From Chthonomonas calidirosea (GTDB taxonomy: Bacteria; Armatimonadota; Fimbriimonadia; Fimbriimonadales; Fimbriimonadaceae), in assembly GCA_945882415.1 (NCBI GenBank), contig CAMCWC010000001.1, positions 62,001 through 126,000 of the forward strand: a DNA stretch of 64,000 nt, read 5' to 3'. The translations under genes were made by a program, and so were the position numbers. A model generated the notes under the pieces. The model was given only the letters and a program-made list of their open reading frames with translations. It did not search any database and was not told the origin of the DNA. Within the stretch, counting starts at the first letter, position 1; each line of letters begins with the position of its first letter. Shown here piece after piece: positions 1 to 8,029 of the stretch.

Positions 1-41
1 GGCACGGATCGGCGAGAACTCAGTACTTCGAGAAATTCCAT
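1..41 (-). CDS. nitroreductase-like protein, N-terminal fragment
   Basis: A reading frame starts at the ATG at 39-41 and runs off the left edge after 13 codons (MEFLEVLSSRRSV). This resembles the usual start of FMN-dependent nitroreductases, in which a short helix leads into an R-R-S-V-R motif. A TAACCT box lies at 48-53, six nucleotides before the ATG, the same spacing seen at several other starts here. It lies downstream of the MoxR gene on the same strand. The identification rests on 13 residues, so it is tentative. Confidence 0.4.
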   Translation of the reverse strand, partial: MEFLEVLSSRRSV

Positions 42-156
42 GCCGTCAGGTTACATCCGACGAACAAGCAAATGTATGGCGGAGGAAGCTTCCATGCTTC
101 GACGTCCTTATCGTCCCTCCTGGGCTCTCCGATCAGCGACTATACCAGCCTCGGGC

Positions 157-1104
157 TCAGCGTGGAACGGTCTGGCGATCCAGAATCGAAGTGAGAATTT
201 GGTCTGCCGTGAGTCCTTCCACTTCGGCCTCTGGCCGCAGTAGCACGCGGTGTCGCAAAACGGGCAGGCTCAACTCCTTGATGTCGTCCGGAATCACGAA
301 GTCGCGATCTCGCAACCTTGCTAAAGCCTTACCGGCGTTGAGCAGAGCGATTCCCGCACGAGGCGAGCCACCGACCAGAAGGTCATTCGCGCGCCGGGTC
401 TCCTGGACAATTTTATAGATGTAGTCGAAAACGCGGTCTTCGACCGTCGTTTGGCGCACGACTTCCTGAAGCTCGATCAATTCCTGCACCGAGACAACTT
501 TTTCGATGCCGGCGAGATCAAGCGACTGCGGCCGGAATCCGCCATGGTGCCGCTTCATCACGGCAATTTCTTCTTCCTGGCTTGGGTAGCTCACAAGGAC
601 CTTCAGCAAGAATCGGTCTTGCTGAGCCTCGGGTAGCGGATACGTGCCTTCAAAGTCGATCGGGTTTTGGGTTGCGAAGACGAGGAACGGAGGCGGCAGT
701 GGGTAGGCCTCACCGTCAATCGTCGCCTGCCGCTCTTCCATGGCCTCAAGCAACGCCGCTTGGGTCTTCGGCGGAGTTCGGTTGATTTCATCCGCCAGCA
801 GCACGTTCACAAAGATGGGGCCCTTTCGAAGGCGCAGCTCGTTGGTCTTAAGATCGAAGATGCTCGTGCCGATGACGTCGCTCGGCATCAGGTCCGGCGT
901 GAACTGCACTCGGCCGTATTCAAGGTCAAACGTCCGCGCTACGGTCCGAACTAAGAGCGTTTTCGCCACGCCCGGAACGCCTTCCAGCAAGATGTGACCG
1001 TTGGCCAGAATGCCCACCAACACCTGCTCAATCACGGCATCCTGCCCAGAGATGGCCTTGCGGACCTGGAGAAGGACCTTTTCTGCAATTTGCGCGACGT
1101 TCAT
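157..1104 (-). CDS. MoxR-family AAA+ ATPase
   Basis: A 315-residue AAA+ ATPase of the MoxR family, cytoplasmic proteins that act as chaperones for maturation or metal insertion, often with a VWA-domain partner. Walker A is GVPGVAKT at about residues 42-49 and Walker B is LLADEINR near residue 100, followed by the family's TPPKTQAALLEAMEERQ segment. The frame is open upstream to 1209, but that part would overlap the divergent ABC gene, so the ATG at 1104 (MNVAQIAEK) is chosen. Seven bases upstream is a TAAATT -10-like box. The DUF58 partner often found next to moxR is not visible; the next frame downstream looks like a nitroreductase. Confidence 0.9.
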   Translation of the reverse strand: MNVAQIAEKVLLQVRKAISGQDAVIEQVLVGILANGHILLEGVPGVAKTLLVRTVARTFDLEYGRVQFTPDLMPSDVIGTSIFDLKTNELRLRKGPIFVNVLLADEINRTPPKTQAALLEAMEERQATIDGEAYPLPPPFLVFATQNPIDFEGTYPLPEAQQDRFLLKVLVSYPSQEEEIAVMKRHHGGFRPQSLDLAGIEKVVSVQELIELQEVVRQTTVEDRVFDYIYKIVQETRRANDLLVGGSPRAGIALLNAGKALARLRDRDFVIPDDIKELSLPVLRHRVLLRPEAEVEGLTADQILTSILDRQTVPR

Positions 1105-1111
1105 TGGCCGG

Positions 1112-1117
1112 AATTTA
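1112..1117 (-). promoter_or_regulatory. -10 box of the MoxR gene (possibly leaderless)
   Basis: On the reverse strand TAAATT is followed by exactly seven bases (CCGGCCA) and then the ATG at 1104. No Shine-Dalgarno sequence precedes the ATG. A -10 box at this distance would start transcription at or next to the start codon. Confidence 0.4.
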
Positions 1118-1135
1118 CCGAACGTGCGGTAAACA

Positions 1136-1885
1136 TTGTTGGTGTTAGACGTGCGCGGATTGCGCAAAGAGTACAAGCGGCACCTCGCCGTCAACGATTT
1201 GACCTTCAACGTTCAGCCCGGCGAGATCATCGGATTGCTGGGGCCAAACGGGGCAGGTAAGACCACGGCTTTGCGATGCATCGCGGGCATTCTTCGCCCC
1301 ACTGGTGGCGAGGTCTTCATTAACGGGTTTGATGTTGTGCAGGACCAAGCCCGGGCAAAAGCAAATCTCGCGTTCGTCCCCGAAGTACCCGCGCTTTACG
1401 AACTCCTAACCGTCGAAGAGCACTTGAAGTTCATCGCCATGTGCTTCAAGCGGATGGACCTATTCGAGTCGCAAAAGGAAACGTTGCTTTCGCGCTACCG
1501 ACTTTCTGACAAGCGAAATGAGCTCGTTGCTACCCTGAGTAAAGGAATGCGTCAGAAACTCTCCGTGGCCTGTGCGCTCATTCACGATGCAAACGTGTTG
1601 CTCTTCGACGAGCCCCTGATCGGTATCGACCCAGAAGGAGCGCGAGAACTGAAGGACGAGATCACACGAGCACGCGATGCCGGCGCCGCGATCCTCATTT
1701 CAACTCACTTGCTCGACACCGCCGAGAAGCTTTGTGACCGGTTGCTCATCGTCCAGCGTGGCATCCTTCGTGCCCAAGGAACGGTCGCGGAACTACGCGA
1801 ACAGTTCGGTACCGCCGACCAGTCACTCGAAGACATCTTCCTTTCGATTACCGCCGAAGATTCACCTCCGGTTCTTTCTGCTTGA
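1136..1885 (+). CDS. ABC transporter ATP-binding protein
   Basis: A 249-residue ABC ATPase of the ABC-2 exporter class. Walker A is GPNGAGKT (residues 36-43), the signature is LSKGM in place of LSGGQ, Walker B is VLLFDEPLIGID, and the H-loop is in ISTHLLD. It should energise the membrane protein encoded next, whose reading frame overlaps this stop codon. The start is TTG at 1136 (a second TTG at 1139 and GTG at 1142 are alternatives); no ATG lies upstream in frame. It is divergent from the MoxR gene with about 30 bp between them, so the promoters overlap or face each other. The substrate is not evident. Confidence 0.9.
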   Translation: MLVLDVRGLRKEYKRHLAVNDLTFNVQPGEIIGLLGPNGAGKTTALRCIAGILRPTGGEVFINGFDVVQDQARAKANLAFVPEVPALYELLTVEEHLKFIAMCFKRMDLFESQKETLLSRYRLSDKRNELVATLSKGMRQKLSVACALIHDANVLLFDEPLIGIDPEGARELKDEITRARDAGAAILISTHLLDTAEKLCDRLLIVQRGILRAQGTVAELREQFGTADQSLEDIFLSITAEDSPPVLSA

Positions 1886-1890
1886 ACTCG

Positions 1891-3567
1891 ATGCATCCAC
1901 TGATTTTTCTCGCGGTCCGGTCGTTTCTTAACGGCATCAAGCGTGCATTTTCGAATGTTCGCCGGCTGATTGGCGTGCTGTTCTTCTTTGGTTACTTCGG
2001 GCTGATCCTTTTTCGGCCATTCCAAAAGGGACCCACGTTCCGCCGCCTCTCGCCTTCCAATGACACGTTGGTCATTCCGCCGGTCAACACGGTCGAGCCA
2101 TACATCTTCGCCATCTTTGCCGTGCTCTCGTTGTTCTTAAGCCTCGGCGTATTCAGCGGCAAAGTCGTTCATCGAGCGGCAGATGTGGACGTTCTGTTCC
2201 CGACCCCGATCAATCCGAAGCTGGTTCTTGCATTTAACATCGTGCGTGAGTTCTTCTTCACGTTGCTGATGCCGTTCTTCTTCATCGTCATCGGTGGGCG
2301 TGGGTCGATGGAAGGGGCAGAGTATCTGTTCCGCAACTTCCCGCAGTACGGGAACTACTTCATCCGGGTCGGGATGGGATCGTGGATTCTTCTCGCCCTG
2401 ATGTGGACGATGATCGGTTTTGCGGTTCGGTTGTTCCTAAATCGCGACTGGAAAAAGCCAGCTCTGGTTCGGTGGGCAGTCGCACTGGCCGTGGTCGGAC
2501 TTCCAATTTTCTTCATCATCGTGTTAGCGTTCTCCCTGCGCGATAACTTCACGGGATACACGGTCACCGGCGCCTTGGGGTCCCCACTCGCAAAGATCGC
2601 CTTCTGGCCCGCAACTCTCGCGACTGCGACTGTGATGGCACCCCTCAACAGCAACTTGCTCTTCGGCACTTTAGGCGCGCTTGGACTATTGGCCTGCACC
2701 GGTCTCGGACTCTGGGGTGCCATGCAACAGGCAACTTGGATGTACGACCAAGCCGCCACCCGAGGGAACGAGGCCGGCAATATCTCGAGCATGCAGAAAA
2801 AGGGCGATACCTTCGGCGTTCTTGCCGAGTACGCCCGCCAAGGCAAGATCAAGCAAAACCGGATATCAAAATGGATCGCCGCCAAAACCCTGGTGGGCGC
2901 TCCGGCGTTTATCTGGCGAGAGGCAATTCTTCAGTTCCGTGGAGGCATCTGGCAGTACGTCGCATTATCAATCGCAGCGTTTGCCTTAACGGGAGTTGCC
3001 ACCTTCGGATCGACAAGAATCTCCACCGGTGCGTCGTACCTTTTCATCATCATGCAAGCGGCGAGCACCTTTATGCTTGCAACCGCGGGTGCCCAGATTG
3101 GCTTTGTCGAAACCCTAAAGCGCGTCGATGTTCTAAAGCCACTTCCGTATTCGCCCAACATCACCGTGTTCTGGGAGGTCATCTCTAAGGCCATCCCGGC
3201 GGCACTGGTCGTCGTTCTAACGTCCGTCGTCGCGGGCTGTTTCCAGCCAAGGCTCTGGAACGAAGCGATAACCTTGGTGTTCGTGCTTCCAAGCTATTCG
3301 CTGCTGTTGTCGTCCACCACGATGCTGTCGACACTTCTTTTCCCTGACGTCGACGACCCTACGCAGCGGGGCTTCCGAAGTTTCATTTCAATGATCGCTC
3401 AGGTCTTCGGCACCGTGCCCGGCATCATCTGCTTCTTTGCCGCGTTCGCGCTGCACATCCCGCTACCGTGGGTCATCCCCGTGCTCGTTCCGTTACAGAT
3501 TGGGCTTGCTTTCGGCCTCTCGTTCATCTCGGGCAACTTTTTCGCGAACTATAACCCCAGCGAGTAA
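1891..3567 (+). CDS. ABC exporter membrane protein
   Basis: A protein of about 558 residues with many hydrophobic segments, for example around residues 25-40, 70-90, 115-135, 165-185, 200-220 and several in the C-terminal half. The pattern fits the 'putative ABC exporter' membrane family that pairs with single ATPases. It follows the ATPase gene directly: a TTG at 1882 overlaps that gene's stop by 4 bp, and an ATG lies at 1891 in the same frame (MHPLIFLAVRS). The ATG is chosen, but the TTG would give tighter coupling. Substrate unknown. Confidence 0.75.
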   Translation: MHPLIFLAVRSFLNGIKRAFSNVRRLIGVLFFFGYFGLILFRPFQKGPTFRRLSPSNDTLVIPPVNTVEPYIFAIFAVLSLFLSLGVFSGKVVHRAADVDVLFPTPINPKLVLAFNIVREFFFTLLMPFFFIVIGGRGSMEGAEYLFRNFPQYGNYFIRVGMGSWILLALMWTMIGFAVRLFLNRDWKKPALVRWAVALAVVGLPIFFIIVLAFSLRDNFTGYTVTGALGSPLAKIAFWPATLATATVMAPLNSNLLFGTLGALGLLACTGLGLWGAMQQATWMYDQAATRGNEAGNISSMQKKGDTFGVLAEYARQGKIKQNRISKWIAAKTLVGAPAFIWREAILQFRGGIWQYVALSIAAFALTGVATFGSTRISTGASYLFIIMQAASTFMLATAGAQIGFVETLKRVDVLKPLPYSPNITVFWEVISKAIPAALVVVLTSVVAGCFQPRLWNEAITLVFVLPSYSLLLSSTTMLSTLLFPDVDDPTQRGFRSFISMIAQVFGTVPGIICFFAAFALHIPLPWVIPVLVPLQIGLAFGLSFISGNFFANYNPSE

Positions 3568-3618
3568 ACTAAGGCAGAACCGAATGGCTCTTTTTGTTGT
3601 TGAGTCTCCCGTACCGGT

Positions 3619-4779
3619 ATGAAAATCCGCAGCTCCACTAAGATTGCCGTTGGCTTTGTTGTCCTTGTTGTAGGCGGATATTTCGGGCGTCAGATCATCA
3701 CCGACCAGATGATCATGAACGAGAAGTTCAGCCCGATCGCTCCCGGTCGCGTGAACTTGGTTGGGATCGACGCCGGCGCTGGTTACCGAATCATCACGGC
3801 AAACTTCATGGCCCAGTTGGTGGAGGCTTCCGGAGACTTCGACTCCAAGGATTCTGACAGTGGCGGCGCAACCGAAGGCGCCATCAAGAAGCGAGTCCCC
3901 ATCAAGGAGCTCCTCCAAACCCTGCAAGGCAACGAGAAGGCGTTGGGCCAGTTCATCATGGTGCTCAACGAAATGGCCGAAGACGACAGCTGGCCAAGCG
4001 TTCGGGTGATTTGGAAGTCCGAAGATATCGATAAAGCGCTCAACGGCGATAAGGTACTTGCCAAGCGGCTTGAGCATGACCTGAACATGAAGTTGGACGG
4101 GTTGCCACTCTCCATCCTCGACTTTGACTCGATGGAGAACGGCATCATCATCGAGACCCCCGTGCCAATGTCCATCCCAATTGGGGGAGAAATCAAAGAG
4201 GTTATTGGCCGAGTTCAAGAGCCGTACCGCCCTCGAATCATGAAGGCCATCGAGGCACGGCTGAAAGACAAGGGCAACGTCACCCGAGAGATGCAGGCGG
4301 GCTACTACAAAGAGGAAGCCGAAAAGATCCTAAAGTCCCCGAAGAATCGCGAGATCGTCGCCGACTCACTCAAGGGAATGATCTCCAAAGAAACCGCGAC
4401 AAAACGGACGGAAAATCCAAAGCGAGTGCTGGGCAGTGCTTCGGTAATCGTGAGCGACAACTTCATCACCGGCGCTTCCTTCCGTGAATACAAGGGACCA
4501 GACAACAAACCGCTTTACGACCTAGTAATCACGCTAAATGACGAGGGCCGAAAGCGATTGTGGCAATATAGCAAGAAGCGCGTGGGCACCCAGATTCTGA
4601 TCACTGCCGACGGTATTCCGGTGGCTGCCCCCAGAATCCGACACGAGCTTGAACAGGGCGAACTCACAATCACCCAAATGCAGGACAGGACCTTGGTCGA
4701 AGAAGCGGTTGACTCCATCAACGGCAATGCCAAGAAGGCCGCCGCCTTACGAAGCCAGACGAAGACGCGCCCTTCTTAA
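3619..4779 (+). CDS. membrane-anchored protein with SecD P1-head-like domain
   Basis: A 386-residue protein with one N-terminal membrane segment (about residues 8-24) and a long exported part. The C-terminal 120 residues resemble the periplasmic P1 'head' of SecD: a segment VLGSASVIVSDNFITGASF, then LVITLNDEGRKRLWQYSKK, then DGIPVAAPRIRHELEQGE, in the order found in SecD between its first two membrane helices. The other SecD membrane helices are absent, so this is not a translocase subunit as such. It heads a forward cluster of exported proteins that ends in RodA, with 6 bp to the next gene. The role is unknown; the SecD relation is read from motif order only. Confidence 0.55.
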   Translation: MKIRSSTKIAVGFVVLVVGGYFGRQIITDQMIMNEKFSPIAPGRVNLVGIDAGAGYRIITANFMAQLVEASGDFDSKDSDSGGATEGAIKKRVPIKELLQTLQGNEKALGQFIMVLNEMAEDDSWPSVRVIWKSEDIDKALNGDKVLAKRLEHDLNMKLDGLPLSILDFDSMENGIIIETPVPMSIPIGGEIKEVIGRVQEPYRPRIMKAIEARLKDKGNVTREMQAGYYKEEAEKILKSPKNREIVADSLKGMISKETATKRTENPKRVLGSASVIVSDNFITGASFREYKGPDNKPLYDLVITLNDEGRKRLWQYSKKRVGTQILITADGIPVAAPRIRHELEQGELTITQMQDRTLVEEAVDSINGNAKKAAALRSQTKTRPS

Positions 4780-4785
4780 ACACCC

Positions 4786-5499
4786 ATGTTAAATCGAACT
4801 TCCGCCATTCTGATCACCGCTTCCGCCGCCCTTGGACTCGCGGGTTGTGGCTCATCGGGTTACGTCCCCAAAAAGCAGCCCGAAGTGACACCAGTTTCAG
4901 AAGCGGGCCTCACCGCCGATGTCCTCCTTCCGCTCAAACCCGGAAGCGCTTGGACATACCGAGTCGACACGGTCATCCAGAACCGGTCGGGTGTTCAGCC
5001 TGAAACCGGCGTCATGGAGCTTCGAGTCGCAAAGTACGTCAAAAACGGCGATGTCACGAACGCGACCCTTGAGTTCGTCCGCGATAATAAGGTCCTCGAC
5101 GAACAAGAATGGCGGATCGACAAAACCGGGATCTACCAGATCAGTTCCGGCACGACGCGTACCAAGTTCTCCAGCCCCGTGCCGTTCCTCATTACTCCCC
5201 TCGTGAAGGACAAGATCACTCGATGGAATGGAACGGGCTACACCGTGCTGCAGAAGGTCGGCAAGATTTCGTCCAGCATTCGCCTTCGCGGTCCTGAAGT
5301 GGTCGACACCAGCCTAGGTAAAAAATCTGGAATCGCCGTAGAAACGTTGACCGAATTTACGGTCGGCACCGTGAAGGGCAACACCGTTTCCACCACTTGG
5401 TTTGAACCCAAGGTCGGCATCATTCGTCTTCGCCAAGCTGTGACCCTGCCAACCGGCAGCGTCACCACGACCCTAAGCCTATCCAAAGCACCCCTATGA
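4786..5499 (+). CDS. lipoprotein, first of three related secreted proteins
   Basis: A 237-residue predicted lipoprotein: the N-terminus has a hydrophobic stretch ending in the lipobox LAGC (Cys21). The mature part is rich in beta-strand patterns. It contains LPLKPGSAWTYRV near residue 45 and ends with a WFEPKVGIIRL segment; counterparts of both occur in the next two genes (APGSTWKTRT and WHVKGRGNI; NVGDRWDWTG and WMVEGKGVV). The three look like diverged copies. It starts 6 bp after the SecD-like gene and overlaps the next gene by 4 bp, so they are probably co-transcribed. Function unknown. Confidence 0.7.
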   Translation: MLNRTSAILITASAALGLAGCGSSGYVPKKQPEVTPVSEAGLTADVLLPLKPGSAWTYRVDTVIQNRSGVQPETGVMELRVAKYVKNGDVTNATLEFVRDNKVLDEQEWRIDKTGIYQISSGTTRTKFSSPVPFLITPLVKDKITRWNGTGYTVLQKVGKISSSIRLRGPEVVDTSLGKKSGIAVETLTEFTVGTVKGNTVSTTWFEPKVGIIRLRQAVTLPTGSVTTTLSLSKAPL

Positions 5500-6224
5500 A
5501 GAAACTCTGGCTCATTCCCACCGTCGCCATCCTCGCGATCGGGTGTAACAACGCTACGACGGCAAAGACCGAAGACCCGAAAGAAACGGTTCCAAGCGTC
5601 ACTTCAAAAGGCCCGGAAGCAACCCCGGCCGTGGATCCAGGTTCCGTTCCAGCCGAACTCAAGCACGAAGGCTATGAGTACTACGGGCTTGGGGCAGAGA
5701 AGCCGATCAACATGGAAATCGTTTCCTCCGCCGGTAATGCCATACAGACCGGAGAACAGTCTGTGAAGCTGAAGTCGGTCGAAGGCGGCAAGGCGATTTA
5801 CGAAATCACGCGAACCGGCCAACTTGGACAGCAGCTCGGCAACATGGAAGTCCGCGTTGAGAAAGATGCGATTTACGTTCACTCTTCCCCAATCGCAACA
5901 GTCGGCGAAAAGGACATCGAGCTCCCTGCATCCCTGGCCCCAGGTTCCACATGGAAAACCCGCACGATCGTCAAGCAGGATGGTCAGACCATGGACGTCA
6001 CCAACGACTTTAAGGTCGAAGGCGTCGAGAAGCTGAAAACCAAGGTCGGCGAATACGACGCACTTTTGGTTACTTCGAAAGGTTCGGGAACCGTACAGGG
6101 GCAAAAGTTACGTATGGAAACTCAGAGCTGGCACGTGAAAGGCCGCGGAAACATCAAGACCATCATGAAGACCTTTGATGCAACAAACCGCGCAAACACG
6201 ATCACCATTCAAGAAACCAAGTAA
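5496..6224 (+). CDS. lipoprotein, second of three related secreted proteins
   Basis: A 242-residue predicted lipoprotein with lipobox LAIGC (Cys17) followed by a low-complexity Thr/Pro/Glu linker to about residue 50. The mature domain carries AIYVHSSP, APGSTWKTRT and WHVKGRGNIKT, which match positions in the preceding (GIYQISSG, PGSAWTYRV, WFEPKVGIIRL) and following genes. The start ATG overlaps the previous stop as ATGA. The family is not recognised with certainty; a DUF3108-like beta-barrel is a possibility. Confidence 0.7.
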   Translation: MKKLWLIPTVAILAIGCNNATTAKTEDPKETVPSVTSKGPEATPAVDPGSVPAELKHEGYEYYGLGAEKPINMEIVSSAGNAIQTGEQSVKLKSVEGGKAIYEITRTGQLGQQLGNMEVRVEKDAIYVHSSPIATVGEKDIELPASLAPGSTWKTRTIVKQDGQTMDVTNDFKVEGVEKLKTKVGEYDALLVTSKGSGTVQGQKLRMETQSWHVKGRGNIKTIMKTFDATNRANTITIQETK

Positions 6225-6226
6225 TC

Positions 6227-6877
6227 ATGTTGCGCACTTTCGGTATCGCCATTGTCTGCACCTTAGCGGTTGGATTAGGCTCATTTGCGGCCACAAATCT
6301 TGTTGGTAAGGGTGTGCCGATGGCGATTTCTTCCGGAAGTGAAAGGCCCGGCCCGCAACTGGATGCGGTCAACTGCATCCGACCCGCTGACGTCCCTGGA
6401 TCGGTTGCCGTTCTGAAAATGGGTGGCCTCACGATCCCCGTCGACGTCCACGCCAACGATCACGCGGGTGAGATGACCATTCGACTCGTCTCCAAGGGCG
6501 AAACCATCGACCAGGAGCGATACCAGTGTTCCGAAAAAGCCTTCCTGCTCCGCTACGCCGCCGGTGAACGGTTCAGCCCGCCGCTCCCGCTCATGACTTT
6601 TCCAATGAATGTTGGAGACCGCTGGGACTGGACCGGTGAAATGCACGCCCAAAGCGAAACCCGAAAGGCGCGAGCAAAGGTGACCAGCGAAGTATCGAAA
6701 GCCGATGTTGGTGGCCGCAACATGCCATCGGTAAAGGTGGAAGTCAAGCTGGAAATCCTTCCAGAAAATTCCGGTGATTCCATCAAACGCTCCCTGACGT
6801 TCTGGATGGTCGAGGGCAAAGGCGTCGTTCGCCGTGAGTTCGGAGACGAATCCGTAAGAGAATCCGCGCCGAGGTAA
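6227..6877 (+). CDS. secreted protein, third of three related proteins
   Basis: A 216-residue protein with a signal peptide (hydrophobic residues 5-20, likely cleavage after the AFA/AAT region) and no lipobox cysteine. It shares the pattern of its two upstream neighbours: NVGDRWDWTG near residue 127 and WMVEGKGVVRREF near the C-terminus. The ATG is 2 bp after the preceding stop, and the rodA gene starts 3 bp after this one ends, so all five genes from 3619 are likely one transcript. No enzymatic motif is visible. Confidence 0.65.
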   Translation: MLRTFGIAIVCTLAVGLGSFAATNLVGKGVPMAISSGSERPGPQLDAVNCIRPADVPGSVAVLKMGGLTIPVDVHANDHAGEMTIRLVSKGETIDQERYQCSEKAFLLRYAAGERFSPPLPLMTFPMNVGDRWDWTGEMHAQSETRKARAKVTSEVSKADVGGRNMPSVKVEVKLEILPENSGDSIKRSLTFWMVEGKGVVRREFGDESVRESAPR

Positions 6878-6880
6878 TTC

Positions 6881-8029
6881 ATGGCCGCCATTTCGAACTC
6901 CTTTTCCAGCGGGCTAGATTCAAGAAAGCAGGTCGCCAAGCTGGACTATGGGCTGATCTTCGCAACCCTCGCCCTTGTCGTGCTGGGCCTCATGTCGATC
7001 TACAGCGAAGGCTACGGCAAAGACGGCCTGAGTAACTTTAAGCGGCAACTGGTTAACACCGTCATCGGACTCATTCCGATGGCCGCCATGTACTTCGTCC
7101 CCATCCGCTTCCTGCAACGAGCCGCAAGCGGTCTTTACATTGCGGTCGTCGGACTACTCGCCGGCTCATTGGTCATCGGAAAAACCATCAATGGCAGCCA
7201 ACGCTGGATCGACATTGGACCGCTCCAATTCCAGCCAAGTGACCCGGCAAAGCTTCTGTCGGTGATTACGCTGGCCGCGTTCTTCACAAACCGGCTCGAC
7301 CGGATCAAGGAACCATCCACCTTCTTCTGGGGCCTCGCCCACGTCGCCTTGCCCATCGCGCTCATCCTAAAGCAGCCTCACCTGGCTGCCGCGCTTCTGA
7401 TGCTTTTCACCGGCTTTGCGATCTCCCTCGTCGCCGGAACGCCCATCAAGTTCTTTGCTATTGCGGTCGGCGTGTTCACCGTTGTCGCGGCATCGGTCCT
7501 GTTAGTTCCGCCGGTTCGAGATCTCCTGCTCCGCGACTATCAAAAGGACCGCATCGAGGGCCTGATGTCCACGACCAAGGACAACAAGGACGCGAACTAC
7601 CAAACCGACCGCGCGGAAATCGCATTTGGCGTCGGCGGGCTTTACGGCACTGGATTCCTAAACGGAAAACAAAAAGAGCTGAAGTTCATTCCGGAACAGC
7701 GGAACGACTTCGTCTTCACCGTCCTCGGCGAAGAGACGGGGCTGCTCGGCTGCACCATCGTCCTCATCGCCTACGCCTTCTTCTTCTATCGGGTCTTCAT
7801 GATCATGCTGAAGGCGAGCGAGCCGTTTTATCAGATGATGGCGGCGGGAATCTTTGCCGTCCTCGGATTCCATACCGTGGTGAACCTCGGCATGGTTCTG
7901 CAGTTGCTCCCCGTCGCGGGAATGTGGTTGCCCTTCATGAGCAGCGGCGGCACCGCGATCTGGCTTTGCCTTGCCTGCGTGGGCCTTCTCCTAAACATCA
8001 AGCGCCACGAGCGTCCGGTTCTGTTCTAG
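6881..8029 (+). CDS. rodA: RodA/FtsW-family peptidoglycan glycosyltransferase
   Basis: A 382-residue polytopic membrane protein of the SEDS family, the glycosyltransferases that polymerise lipid II during elongation (RodA) or division (FtsW). Diagnostic segments are INGSQRWIDIGPLQFQPSD with AKL following, EQRNDFVFTVLGEETGLLG, and the C-terminal LLPVAGMWLPFMSSGGTA. The QPSD form replaces the more common QPSE. Rod-type assignment is preferred from the shortness and the lack of FtsW neighbours such as murG or ftsQ. It closes the exported-protein cluster and shares CTAG stop codons with the convergent transporter gene (4-bp overlap). Confidence 0.88.
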   Translation: MAAISNSFSSGLDSRKQVAKLDYGLIFATLALVVLGLMSIYSEGYGKDGLSNFKRQLVNTVIGLIPMAAMYFVPIRFLQRAASGLYIAVVGLLAGSLVIGKTINGSQRWIDIGPLQFQPSDPAKLLSVITLAAFFTNRLDRIKEPSTFFWGLAHVALPIALILKQPHLAAALLMLFTGFAISLVAGTPIKFFAIAVGVFTVVAASVLLVPPVRDLLLRDYQKDRIEGLMSTTKDNKDANYQTDRAEIAFGVGGLYGTGFLNGKQKELKFIPEQRNDFVFTVLGEETGLLGCTIVLIAYAFFFYRVFMIMLKASEPFYQMMAAGIFAVLGFHTVVNLGMVLQLLPVAGMWLPFMSSGGTAIWLCLACVGLLLNIKRHERPVLF

